Notes: generated by a model from the letters alone, not told the origin. 39,277 bases of DNA from Flavobacteriaceae bacterium (GCA_030835845.1 JAUROD010000055.1:1-39277); one strand, 5' to 3'. Shown: positions 1-8,814, counted from the stretch's first letter. A program made the numbers and translations.

Positions 1-850
1 AAGGCAATTCATTGTATCCAGTATCGAATTTAATCAGCGAAAGAGATTCTTTGGGTAGCCCTGGAGCTTGTTGGAAATTCATATTTGAATTGTATCCTGT
101 ACTGACAGAAATTCCATATTCTGGACGAATGGAAAAATCTTTTAAAATAATATTGACCACACCTCCGGTAAAATCAGCATTTAGGTTTGCACTAGCCGAT
201 TTTGAGACGATTATGTTGTCCAATAAATTGGTAGGAAAAATATCCAATTGAAGTGTATTTTTGTCAGGATCAAGCCCGGGAATTTCTAATCCACCAAGCA
301 GTGTTTTAGAATATCGGTCTCCAAGACCCCTTACATAGACAAACTTTCCTCCTTGTACAGATACCCCTGGAATTCGCTTTATTGCAGAAGCAAGGTTGCT
401 ATCTCCCGATTTTTTTATCGATTGAGAAGAAAGCCCATCAATTAGGTTTACCGATCTTTTTTGGATGGTCAATACAGAGGCTTCCGTATTGTCTCTAGCC
501 GAAGTGGTTACTACAACTTCATCAAGTGAATCAGAAACAGGTAAAAGAACCACATCAATTGAAATTTCAGTGTCTGCCCCTAGAACGACATCCTCCACAA
601 TTTTAGTGGCATATCCCACAAATGAAAACTCCATGATATACGTTCCCTGAACAGCATCAAAGAAGTAGTTTCCATCAAAATCAGAAGTAGCTCCACTGAG
701 GTAGGCTCCCTCAGAAGTCTTTAAAACAATATTGGCAAATGGAAGAGGTTCGTTAAAATCCCCATCAATAACTTTACCAGAAATAACAGATTGTGCCACA
801 ACTGGAAGAGAAAAAACAAAGACGAGAGCTAAAAAAAATATATTTTTCAT
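1..850 (-). CDS. TonB-dependent outer-membrane receptor, N-terminal part (cut by window edge)
   Basis: The reading frame is open from an ATG at 848-850 to the left edge (about 283 residues). It begins with a signal peptide ending near VVAQS. A carboxypeptidase-regulatory-like (CarboxypepD_reg) beta-sandwich follows at about residues 22-105, with the typical DFDGNYFF and FVGYATK motifs. A TonB-box-like DEVVVTTSA stretch precedes the start of a plug domain with VYVRGLGDRYS and NLLDNIIVSKS. The VYVRGLGDRYS signature belongs to the general TonB receptor type rather than to SusC, which usually has an LYVVDG-like motif; the barrel lies outside the window. It sits 66 bp downstream of a surface beta-helix lipoprotein on the same strand and is probably co-transcribed, with a terminator-like hairpin between. 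The substrate cannot be told from this part. Confidence 0.93.
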   Translation of the reverse strand, partial: MKNIFFLALVFVFSLPVVAQSVISGKVIDGDFNEPLPFANIVLKTSEGAYLSGATSDFDGNYFFDAVQGTYIMEFSFVGYATKIVEDVVLGADTEISIDVVLLPVSDSLDEVVVTTSARDNTEASVLTIQKRSVNLIDGLSSQSIKKSGDSNLASAIKRIPGVSVQGGKFVYVRGLGDRYSKTLLGGLEIPGLDPDKNTLQLDIFPTNLLDNIIVSKSASANLNADFTGGVVNIILKDFSIRPEYGISVSTGYNSNMNFQQAPGLPKESLSLIKFDTGYNELP

Positions 851-860
851 AAAGAGAAAA

Positions 861-885
861 ATGTCCCCCACCGAAGGGAGGACAT
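861..885 (-). terminator. Terminator-like hairpin between lipoprotein and receptor genes
   Basis: On the minus strand the sequence reads ATGTCCTCCC, a short TTCGG loop, then TGGGGGACAT, giving a stem of about nine pairs with one G-T pair. A T-rich tract (TTTTTCTCTTT) follows directly. It lies after the stop of the beta-helix lipoprotein and ends about 10 nt before the receptor start codon. It could be a partial terminator or attenuator that lowers receptor expression relative to the lipoprotein, or an RNA 3'-end stabiliser. The structure is seen in the sequence; the function is inferred. Confidence 0.6.
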
Positions 886-916
886 TTAGGGTTTTATTAA
901 TACCTATATGTAAGAA

Positions 917-2194
917 TTACTTTCCTGAGAAATAAAGTGTCCATGCAAAAACAGATTCATCAGCTCCTGTGTTAGCAGCTTGTTCTGAAACAACTTCAGC
1001 CCAACTTGATGCATCCGAAACAGTTCCATCAATGATTGTAAGTAAGCTGTCTGTAGTTACAAAATCAAATTCATTGAATATAAGAGCATTGGAAACTTTA
1101 GAAGCACCAGCACCTGCATAGGTGTCAAGGTCAATCGCTTCAATTGTAGTTCCTGCATTAAATCCTTTGAAAACAATATTGCTATTCAATCCAGTTGCAT
1201 CACTTTTCCAAGTTCCGTACTGATTGGTGTCTTCTTGTACACTGTTTCCATAGACAGTTATGTTTTTTAGGGTGTATTCACCAGAAATAACACCGGTTGA
1301 ATCTTCCGTTCCATCAACTTCAAATGCACCGTCTGTCATTGTGTCTAAAATAATTACAGCATTGCTGATTGTACCACGGTAGCCTTCGTCAATATCAATT
1401 GAATCATCACCGTTGTTGTAGATCATAAGGTTGGTTACGTTTACAGATCCACCAAATATTTCAATACCGTCATCCTGACTACCTATAATTTCTATGTTTT
1501 CAACAGTTGTTCCGTGTCCAACACCACCAAGAGTAAGCCCCTGTAATTCGTTTCCTCCTCCAATTTCTTGTCCAGAGTGTCTGATAGAAACATATTCAAT
1601 ACGACCAGAATTATCAGCATCGTTTGACCCACCATATGTAGTCCAATCAAAACCTTCTGCAATTCCTTCGATATCGTCTTTACCACCATCTTCACCGACA
1701 ACAGCTTTACCAAGTACTACAATAGATCCCCAACGTCCCATATCAGTAGGTAGACGGTTTGGAGAAATACCATTGTCAGCATAAGTAATTTGATCTGCAA
1801 TGTCAGTAAAAATAATTGGTCTTTCAGCAGTTCCCACCGCATTGATGCGTCCACCAGCAGCAACAACAAGTACAGTTGCGTCAACACCAACACCATCTTC
1901 TGCTTTAACAATTGTTCCCGCTTCGATGTTTAATACACCACCTTCACGAACAACAATTTTACCATTCATGATCCAAATTTTGTCATTTGTCCAAGTAGTA
2001 GAACCATCAATAAAAGTGATCCCTCCATCTATACCAACAGTTTCAGTAGCCGATGTGTTGTTTTTTGAAGCAGCTAAGGTAGCGTCCACAATTGCTTGAA
2101 TTTGAGAAGCAGGAATTTCAATGTATTCAACTTCTTTTTGACAAGCAGTAAAAATTAGTGTTAAAACTAAAAGCAAAGAATAATTTTTTTTCAT
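917..2194 (-). CDS. Surface lipoprotein with right-handed parallel beta-helix
   Basis: This is a 425-residue protein with a lipoprotein signal (lipobox IFTAC, Cys18). The residues after the cysteine, QKEVE, resemble the Lys/Glu lipoprotein export signal described in Bacteroidota, so display on the cell surface is likely. From about residue 60 it shows short repeating strands with Gly, Asn and Asp turns (for example GGVLNIEAGTIVKAE and VTNLMIYNNGDDSIDIDEG), typical of a parallel beta-helix. Asp-rich loops suggest calcium binding. It is the first gene of a unit with the TonB receptor at 1-850. By position it may be that receptor's outer-surface binding partner, filling the role SusD plays for SusC, but no SusD fold is present. 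The ligand is unknown. Such proteins are sometimes mislabelled as transporters in databases; nothing in the sequence supports that. Confidence 0.85.
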   Translation of the reverse strand: MKKNYSLLLVLTLIFTACQKEVEYIEIPASQIQAIVDATLAASKNNTSATETVGIDGGITFIDGSTTWTNDKIWIMNGKIVVREGGVLNIEAGTIVKAEDGVGVDATVLVVAAGGRINAVGTAERPIIFTDIADQITYADNGISPNRLPTDMGRWGSIVVLGKAVVGEDGGKDDIEGIAEGFDWTTYGGSNDADNSGRIEYVSIRHSGQEIGGGNELQGLTLGGVGHGTTVENIEIIGSQDDGIEIFGGSVNVTNLMIYNNGDDSIDIDEGYRGTISNAVIILDTMTDGAFEVDGTEDSTGVISGEYTLKNITVYGNSVQEDTNQYGTWKSDATGLNSNIVFKGFNAGTTIEAIDLDTYAGAGASKVSNALIFNEFDFVTTDSLLTIIDGTVSDASSWAEVVSEQAANTGADESVFAWTLYFSGK

Positions 2195-2217
2195 TTTTAT
2201 TTTATTTGATTACGAGG

Positions 2218-2225
2218 CAAAAATA
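2218..2225 (-). promoter_or_regulatory. -7 box (TATTTTTG) for the lipoprotein/receptor unit
   Basis: The minus-strand sequence TATTTTTG matches the Bacteroidota -7 consensus TAnnTTTG exactly and lies 23 nt before the lipoprotein start codon. No clear TTTG -33 element was found at the usual 19-nt spacing, so the assignment rests on the -7 box and its position alone. Confidence 0.5.
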
Positions 2226-2373
2226 TCTTATTAAACAAGCCGTTATTTTAGCTAAAGGTTAAACTCTTTATGTGCTGTTTTACCAAAGTGTTAATTATTG
2301 ATTTAATTCCTTTACACTAAATTAATATTAGCTCGATACCGCTTTGTTTTATTACCTTTACAAAAAAGTAAGA

Positions 2374-3690
2374 ATGAATTGGGAAAGCCTTTTATCGCTA
2401 AAACGACATGGCGATTTAACAAAACGTATCCGAAAAGAACAAGATGAAACCCGTCTTGGTTTTGAAGTGGATTACGACCGTATAGTTTTTTCGTCCTCTT
2501 TCCGTTCCTTACAAGATAAAACGCAAGTAATTCCGTTTTCAAAAACTGATTTTGTACATACTAGACTTACCCATAGTCTTGAGGTTTCAGTTGTTGCAAG
2601 AAGTTTAGGAAGATTGGCAGGAACAGAACTCTTAAAACGTCATCCACACCTAAGAGGAGTTCACGGTTTTCAAGCCAATGATTTTGGTGCTATTGTTGCC
2701 GCTGCAGCTTTGGCTCACGATATCGGAAATCCTCCTTTTGGTCATAGTGGTGAAAAAGCAATTGGTCATTTTTTTGCGGAGGGAAAAGGGAAGGTGTATA
2801 AAAGTAAATTAACTCCTCCTGAATACGAAGACTTATGTAGTTTTGAAGGAAATGCAAATGGATTTAAAATTTTAACAGAAAGTATCGAAGGAACACCCGG
2901 AGGATTACGCTTAAGCTATGCGACTCTTGGTGCGTATATGAAATACCCAAAACCATCGCTGCCCATTCGTCCTAGCTCACACGTAGCGGACAAAAAATTT
3001 GGCTATTTTCAGTCTGAAAATCAATTCTACAATGAATTGGTCAATGAACTCGGACTAAATACATCAAAACGAACCAACCGACACCCTCTGGCTTATTTAG
3101 TTGAAGCAGCAGACGATATTTGCTATACAATTATTGATTTTGAAGATGGTATAAACCTTGGCTGGATTCCTGAAGATTATGCCCTTGAATATTTGATAAA
3201 ACTTGTTCAAGATTCAATGGACACCAAAAAATATGCACAACTTAACTTTACTTCACAACGAATGAGTTATTTACGTGCATTGGCAATCAATAGTTTAATT
3301 CAAGATGCAGTACGTTTGTTTTTAGCAAATGAAAAAGAAATTATGGATGGCACCTTTCTCCATGCGCTCTTAGATAAAAGCAAGTATAAAGCTCAAATGG
3401 ACGATATCATTGCAATCAGTGTAGAAAAAGTGTATCAATCCGATGAAGTACTCCAAAAAGAGATTGTCGGATATAAAGTAATTTCTACCTTGCTCAATGC
3501 CTTTACTACAGCAGCAGTAAATGCATTTAATGGGCAAACCAATGCCTATGATGTCTTGGTACTTAGATTGGTGCCAGAAGGTGTTCCAATGCTTGATGAC
3601 TCATTTTATAAAACACTTCTCAATGCAAGTTGTTTTGTTGCTAGTCTTTCTGATGGAAAGGCAATGGAACTTGCAAGAAAAATGAAATAG
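2374..3690 (+). CDS. dgt: Deoxyguanosinetriphosphate triphosphohydrolase (dGTPase)
   Basis: This HD-superfamily hydrolase converts dGTP (or other dNTPs) to the nucleoside and tripolyphosphate and takes part in dNTP pool control. The metal-binding HD residues are visible: His67 in HTRLTHS, His115-Asp116 in LAHDIGNPPFGHSG, and Asp247/248 in EAADDICY. The N-terminal motif SSFRSLQDKTQV and the R-L-T-H motif are typical of the Dgt family. I chose the ATG at 2374 (MNWESLL, 438 residues). A TTG ten codons upstream is in frame but adds only an unconserved-looking tail. It is followed 1 bp later by the metallophosphoesterase gene, so the two are very likely co-transcribed. A weak -7-like TACCTTTA lies at 2353-2360. 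Confidence 0.95.
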   Translation: MNWESLLSLKRHGDLTKRIRKEQDETRLGFEVDYDRIVFSSSFRSLQDKTQVIPFSKTDFVHTRLTHSLEVSVVARSLGRLAGTELLKRHPHLRGVHGFQANDFGAIVAAAALAHDIGNPPFGHSGEKAIGHFFAEGKGKVYKSKLTPPEYEDLCSFEGNANGFKILTESIEGTPGGLRLSYATLGAYMKYPKPSLPIRPSSHVADKKFGYFQSENQFYNELVNELGLNTSKRTNRHPLAYLVEAADDICYTIIDFEDGINLGWIPEDYALEYLIKLVQDSMDTKKYAQLNFTSQRMSYLRALAINSLIQDAVRLFLANEKEIMDGTFLHALLDKSKYKAQMDDIIAISVEKVYQSDEVLQKEIVGYKVISTLLNAFTTAAVNAFNGQTNAYDVLVLRLVPEGVPMLDDSFYKTLLNASCFVASLSDGKAMELARKMK

Positions 3691-3691
3691 T

Positions 3692-4924
3692 ATGTGGATA
3701 CGTTGGTTGTTTTTTATCCTTTTTTTCTCACTTATTGAATACTATGCCTTCCAAGCAATTCGTACACTAGGATTGAATAGATTCTTGACCGCTTTGTATT
3801 GGATAGTTTCGTTGTTGATTTTCGGAAATTTCATTTATCATACCCTTAACTTTTCCCGCTCAACAGGATTTACTCATGCGATTAGTTATGCGATTGGTGC
3901 TTTTCTAGCACTAACACTTTTTCAGTTGGTAATCGTTTTTTTCCTTTTGTTCGAAGATATTATTCGTATCCCTCAAGCCCTTTATCGGTTTTTTGTTTCC
4001 CCCGAATACGGTGATTTTTTACCCCAGCGAAGAAAGTTTTTATCTCAAATGGCAGTTGCTTTAGCAGCCCTTCCTTTTGCCTCCCTTCTTATCGGGATGA
4101 TCAAAGGGAAATACAACTATAAAGTACTGCACTATGCCCTGGAATTTGATGATTTACCAGAAGCTTTTGACGGGTTTACACTGACTCAAATCTCAGATAT
4201 TCACAGTGGTAGTTTTGACAATGCCAAAAAAGTAGCTTACGGAGTAGATTTAATCAACGCACAAAAATCAGATGTCATTTTATTTACAGGAGATATTGTA
4301 AACAATAAAGCAAGTGAACTGGTGCCTTGGAAGTCCATCTTTTCAAAATTGGAAGCCCCTCAGGGTAAATATTCAGTACTTGGAAACCACGACTATGGGG
4401 ACTATACGGAATGGCCAACCGAAAAAGACAAAGAAAATAATCTTGCAGATTTGATTAAAATGCAGGAAGAAATGGGCTTTCGGGTATTGTTAAATGAGAC
4501 TCATTTTTTTGAAAAAGAAGGTGCACGAATAGCATTGATAGGTGTTGAAAATTGGGGAAAAGGAGGATTTAAAAAGTCAGGTGATTTGGTTCAAGCAAGT
4601 AAAGAAGTAAATTTGGATGATTTTAAAATTTTGATGTCTCACGACCCTTCTCATTGGGAAGCAAAAGTGTTGCCGCATCCCTATACATATCACTTGACCT
4701 TAAGTGGTCATACCCATGGAATGCAATTTGGAATTGAAATACCAGGATGGATCAAATGGAGTCCAGTGAAATGGCGCTATAAACAATGGGCAGGACTTTA
4801 TCAAGAAAAAGAACAGTGGATCAATGTGAATCGCGGTTTTGGGTTTTTAGGGTATCCCGGTCGCGTTGGAATATGGCCTGAAATAACAGTGATTACGTTA
4901 AAGCGGTCTAATTCTGAAGTTTAA
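3692..4924 (+). CDS. Membrane-anchored metallophosphoesterase (YkuE/YaeI-like)
   Basis: This 410-residue protein has three hydrophobic helices in the first 90 residues (about 2-22, 31-52 and 62-92). A twin-arginine-like motif, RRKFL (113-117), precedes a fourth hydrophobic stretch (about 119-136). The C-terminal part is a calcineurin-like phosphoesterase domain with all five metal motifs: SDIHSG (168-173), FTGDIVNN, LGNHDYGD, LMSHDPSHW and GHTHGMQ. The family cleaves phosphomonoesters or phosphodiesters. Relatives such as Bacillus YkuE act outside the membrane, and some hydrolyse UDP-diacylglucosamine-like lipids. The exact substrate here is unknown. It starts 1 bp after dgt, so the two genes form an operon. 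The arrangement suggests the catalytic domain is moved to the periplasm. Confidence 0.9.
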   Translation: MWIRWLFFILFFSLIEYYAFQAIRTLGLNRFLTALYWIVSLLIFGNFIYHTLNFSRSTGFTHAISYAIGAFLALTLFQLVIVFFLLFEDIIRIPQALYRFFVSPEYGDFLPQRRKFLSQMAVALAALPFASLLIGMIKGKYNYKVLHYALEFDDLPEAFDGFTLTQISDIHSGSFDNAKKVAYGVDLINAQKSDVILFTGDIVNNKASELVPWKSIFSKLEAPQGKYSVLGNHDYGDYTEWPTEKDKENNLADLIKMQEEMGFRVLLNETHFFEKEGARIALIGVENWGKGGFKKSGDLVQASKEVNLDDFKILMSHDPSHWEAKVLPHPYTYHLTLSGHTHGMQFGIEIPGWIKWSPVKWRYKQWAGLYQEKEQWINVNRGFGFLGYPGRVGIWPEITVITLKRSNSEV

Positions 4925-4966
4925 GTAAAAAAAACTACCTTAGCATTAAACTAAACAAGGCAAACT

Positions 4967-5266
4967 ATGTCAAAATTTGGTGAACTAATTGACGGCACCT
5001 CCCCATTGCTACTCGTTTTCTTTGAAGAAAATGAGTCCCTCCAAGAAGAATTTCATCCTGTACTAAAAGATGTAGCTGCGGCTATGGGGGATCAAGGAAA
5101 GGTAATCAAGATTGAAATTTCTAAAAACGCTAAGCTCGTTGAAGCACTTCGAGTCAAAGTCATCCCCACACTTATGATCTATAAAATGGGAGAAATGGTT
5201 TGGCGACAAAGTGGAGAACAAGATGCCAATACGCTTATTGGTTTAATGAATGAATACGTAGATTAA
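4967..5266 (+). CDS. Thioredoxin-fold protein lacking active-site cysteines
   Basis: This is a 99-residue cytoplasmic protein with a thioredoxin-like pattern: LLLVFFEENESLQ where thioredoxin has its strand and active site, VIKIEISKNAKLVEALRVK in the middle, then IPTLMIYKMGE with the conserved cis-proline (IPT) and a final helix. No cysteine is present anywhere, so it cannot be a disulfide reductase. It may be an adaptor or chaperone-like member of the superfamily. It lies 42 bp after the metallophosphoesterase gene on the same strand. A TACCTTAG sequence at 4936-4943 could give it its own start. Its stop codon overlaps the stop of the convergent DUF2723 gene. Confidence 0.85.
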   Translation: MSKFGELIDGTSPLLLVFFEENESLQEEFHPVLKDVAAAMGDQGKVIKIEISKNAKLVEALRVKVIPTLMIYKMGEMVWRQSGEQDANTLIGLMNEYVD

Positions 5267-8200
5267 TTTTCTATTAGTTCATTAAACAGTGCCAATTCCT
5301 TTATTGCACCATAAACTCTTTGCTCCATTGAATCACGTTGGGTCTGATCGTCATATAGATTTACGTAAAGCAAAATTCTCCTAAACCCATTGACTTCATC
5401 CATAATTCGATCCTCCAATTGAATTTGTCTGCTTTCTGTCAAAGATGAAATCATTTCAATTCGCTCTTCATATACTTGTGCAATATTTCCAGCCAATCGC
5501 CTTGCTTCTTCCTTTACTCCACCTAGATAAAGCCCTTCAACAAATTCTACTTGAGCGGTATAATAGTCGTATTGTCCATAGAGAAAAGAAAAATCCTGAC
5601 TAAAAAATCTAAATTCTTGAATGTATTTTGCAAGAACTTCTTGGTCTTTGTTGTCCATCACAGACTCAACCAAAGTACGATAGCGTTCAACCTCAGTAAG
5701 AATTTCTTCTCCCAAGCTATATTGTAAATTGAGGGATAAACTAGCAAAATAATTGAGTTGACTTTGGTGTTTTTTTGCCACCTTTTCAAGAATTATGCGA
5801 GCCTTTTCTTTTTGTCCAATTCGGTAATAATTGTCAATAAAAGGAGTCAATAAACTGTAAAATCCAAAGAAATCGATAGGCATTTTTTCAATGGCTAAAT
5901 CCATTATTTCAGCAGCTTTATCGTCTTTTCCCTCGTCAATTAATACCTCCGCTAGTCGTACCATATTCGAACGGTACGAAATACTGTTTTTTCGTGTCTC
6001 AGGATCGTGATAAATAGATGGACTTTGCGAATTTCCCCATTCAAATTCCTTGACAATATCATACATCAAATCTGCATCAAGCCTACCCATTAGATAAGGG
6101 TTTGAAGGGTTTAATGGAGTTTTTATTGGAACCAATTTATACACCAGTCCATCCAATTGAAGATATTCTTTCATCCAAATATATTCTGCATCAGAATAAC
6201 TTCCTCCTGTAAAGTAAATAGGACGTTCCCAGTCATTATTCGCAAGAATATCAAGCATCATGATTTGGTTTTTTGTAATTCCACTGGTCGGTAAATCAAT
6301 ATCGATATAAGGGACAATTAATTCACGATCACGTTCTTTTACAATTCCATTTTTAATCACATTTTCAATATTTACAGGAACACGAATCTTATTTGTAGGG
6401 TAAAATACCATGTCTTGTGTTCCCTGAGGATACAAACTAGGATCACTCCCAGATTGCTCAATTAAATTTTTGTATTTGGTTCGCGGATGATCACTGGCTA
6501 CCCAATTCATAAAGTCTTTAATGTCCCAACGTAATGAATCAATTAAAGGTTCATATTTGATATAATCACGAATTCCATAGGCATATAAATCATGAGTCAG
6601 TTGTGACGGTATTGGCTCACTAGTATACGTTTTCCGCTTCATTTGATCGATATACCAATCCGTTGCGAGTAAACTTGAATTAATCGGCCTTACGTCTGTT
6701 CTATACCCCTCAATATCTTGAGCATACCAGAGTGCAAATGTATCGTTGTCTCCAATTGTAAAAATCATTGCCCCCACATCTTTTTGAATTGAACTGAGGT
6801 ATGATTTAGAAATTGATTGCGCTGTATATCGATCTGACCTGTCGTGATCATCCCAATTTTGATAAGCCATTAGTAGGGGAACTGAAACCATACACAATCC
6901 GATAACCAGATAATTCGACCACTTTGATTGCCCTCTTTTTTTCAGTTCTACACACAATGAATACGCACCTAACCCAATCCAAATTGCAAATACATAGAAC
7001 GAACCAACCAGTGCATAATCCCTTTCACGAGGTTCAAAAGGACGTTCGTTGAGATATACTTTAAGGGCTAAACCAGTAAACAGAAAAAACAACAGTAGCA
7101 CCCAAAAACGCTTTTTGTCTTGCTGATACAAAAAGAAAAATCCTAGTAATCCAAGAATAAATGGAAGGAAGTAATAGGTGTTTCTCGCTTTGTTGTTTTT
7201 AGCATCATCACTTAGCTGAGATTGATTGCCTAGACGAATTTGATCAATAAATGGAATACCACTAATCCAATTTCCATGGAGGATGTCGTAATTTCCTTGA
7301 ATATCGTCTTGTCTTCCAACAAAATTCCACATGAAATAACGGACATACATATAGTCAACCTGATAGACAAAAAAGTAGTTTAAGTTGGATAAAAAGGAAG
7401 GTTTTTCAATTTCGATAAACCGAGCCATTTGTTTGTAGAATTGGTGGTAATCTTCTCCTGTTAATTCGTTTTGCTCGGCTTCTTGTCTAAACTCCAAAAC
7501 GCGCTGACGAAGTTCTTCACTATTTTTATATTCAGGACGGATACTAAAAGTGAGAGGCTGTGTAAAATTGATGTAATTGGCTGCGTGTTCAGAACTCCAT
7601 AGGCGAGGTAAAATCCCCTTGTGCTTACTATTTGCATTGATTCGCGCATCTTTCCAAGGATTGACAATGTCATATCGCCTTGTTTTTTTATTTCTTTCGT
7701 ATTTGGGTTTGTCGTCAATATAGGGCTCAAGTTCATCCTGTCCAGCGTACATATCAGAAAACATAGGACCATAAAAAAGCTTGGTCTCAGGATACTGCTC
7801 AAGATTGTAGTATGCAAGTAATTGTCTTGCATCAGAGGGTGAATTTTCGTTAATAACAGTATTGGCATTTGCTCGTATTGGCAACATAATCCAACACGAA
7901 AAACCAAGAAGAATAAACAACACACTGAGAATACCAGTGTTGAGGTTGATGTATTTCCTTTTACGGGTATAACGTAAACTCAAATAGAAAAATAAGACAA
8001 AAACAAGACCAGTAATCAATGTACCACTGTTAAATGGTAAATGTAATTCGTTGACAAAAAAGACTTCCATTTCACCAAAAAATCCAAGTATGGAAGGGAG
8101 CAATAGCTTGAAAATAAAAAGTAAAACAGCAACAGAGAGTACATTCGCCCAGAGGAAATTTTTTAGGGTGACTTTGGGGGTATTTTTAAAATAATAGATC

Positions 8201-8814
8201 ATTCCAATTGCAGGAATGGTTAACAGCCCCATAAAGTGGACGCCAAAGGAAAGACCAATTACAAAAGCAATCAATAAAAGCCATCGATCACCACGAGCTG
8301 TATTCATTTCGTTTTCCCATTTTAAGGCAAGCCAAAAAAGCAAGGATAATATGGCTGTAGCCATGGCATACACTTCTGCTTCAACAGCGTTAAACCAAAA
8401 GCTATCAGAAAAACAAAATGCCAATGCACCAACAGTAGCACTTCCTAAAAATCCAACAGCATCATGAACGTTAGAAATTTTTTCAAAAACAGGAAGTTTC
8501 TTTAAAAGTAATGTGAGTGATAAGAAAAGGAAAAGGATGGTTAATGCACTAGAAAAAACAGACATCATATTTACCATCAAAGCAATCTTTTCCGGACCTG
8601 AAGCAAAAAGAGCAAAAAAAGCACCCATCATTTGGAAGAAAGGAGCACCAGGAGGGTGACCAATTTGTAATTTTGCTGAGGTAGCAATGTATTCCCCCGC
8701 ATCCCAAAAGCTAGCTGTGGGTTCAATAGTTAAAAAATAGGTGAGAAAGGCTGTGCTAAAAACTCCAGCTGCAGTGAGGCGAGTCCATAGCGTAAGTTGT
8801 TGGTTAGTCATCAT
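5263..8814 (-). CDS. DUF2723 / TMEM260-like polytopic protein, probable glycosyltransferase
   Basis: This is an 1183-residue membrane protein. The N-terminal 330 or so residues and a second block around 550-640 are strongly hydrophobic with many membrane helices. The conserved first-loop motif SFWDAGEYIATSAKLQIGHP (36-53) is the hallmark of Pfam DUF2723, which resembles the catalytic Asp/Glu loop of dolichol-phosphate-mannose-type GT-C transferases. The C-terminal third is soluble with helix pairs resembling TPR repeats, probably periplasmic. The family includes human TMEM260, shown to be a protein O-mannosyltransferase. In Bacteroidota, related proteins are linked to protein O-glycosylation; for this protein that is inference. 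It is probably co-transcribed with the asparaginase-like gene 50 bp upstream. Its stop codon overlaps that of the convergent gene (shared TTAA, 5263-5266). Confidence 0.88.
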   Translation of the reverse strand: MMTNQQLTLWTRLTAAGVFSTAFLTYFLTIEPTASFWDAGEYIATSAKLQIGHPPGAPFFQMMGAFFALFASGPEKIALMVNMMSVFSSALTILFLFLSLTLLLKKLPVFEKISNVHDAVGFLGSATVGALAFCFSDSFWFNAVEAEVYAMATAILSLLFWLALKWENEMNTARGDRWLLLIAFVIGLSFGVHFMGLLTIPAIGMIYYFKNTPKVTLKNFLWANVLSVAVLLFIFKLLLPSILGFFGEMEVFFVNELHLPFNSGTLITGLVFVLFFYLSLRYTRKRKYINLNTGILSVLFILLGFSCWIMLPIRANANTVINENSPSDARQLLAYYNLEQYPETKLFYGPMFSDMYAGQDELEPYIDDKPKYERNKKTRRYDIVNPWKDARINANSKHKGILPRLWSSEHAANYINFTQPLTFSIRPEYKNSEELRQRVLEFRQEAEQNELTGEDYHQFYKQMARFIEIEKPSFLSNLNYFFVYQVDYMYVRYFMWNFVGRQDDIQGNYDILHGNWISGIPFIDQIRLGNQSQLSDDAKNNKARNTYYFLPFILGLLGFFFLYQQDKKRFWVLLLFFLFTGLALKVYLNERPFEPRERDYALVGSFYVFAIWIGLGAYSLCVELKKRGQSKWSNYLVIGLCMVSVPLLMAYQNWDDHDRSDRYTAQSISKSYLSSIQKDVGAMIFTIGDNDTFALWYAQDIEGYRTDVRPINSSLLATDWYIDQMKRKTYTSEPIPSQLTHDLYAYGIRDYIKYEPLIDSLRWDIKDFMNWVASDHPRTKYKNLIEQSGSDPSLYPQGTQDMVFYPTNKIRVPVNIENVIKNGIVKERDRELIVPYIDIDLPTSGITKNQIMMLDILANNDWERPIYFTGGSYSDAEYIWMKEYLQLDGLVYKLVPIKTPLNPSNPYLMGRLDADLMYDIVKEFEWGNSQSPSIYHDPETRKNSISYRSNMVRLAEVLIDEGKDDKAAEIMDLAIEKMPIDFFGFYSLLTPFIDNYYRIGQKEKARIILEKVAKKHQSQLNYFASLSLNLQYSLGEEILTEVERYRTLVESVMDNKDQEVLAKYIQEFRFFSQDFSFLYGQYDYYTAQVEFVEGLYLGGVKEEARRLAGNIAQVYEERIEMISSLTESRQIQLEDRIMDEVNGFRRILLYVNLYDDQTQRDSMEQRVYGAIKELALFNELIEN

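Noticed and set aside
1494-2099. Plus-strand open frames opposite the beta-helix lipoprotein
   Set aside because: Antisense shadows of a strong coding frame with Ser/Pro/Thr-rich translations and no recognisable family.
2344-2373. TTG start extending dGTPase by ten codons
   Set aside because: A rare start, and the added residues do not resemble the family N-terminus; ATG 2374 gives the usual MNWESLLS-like beginning.
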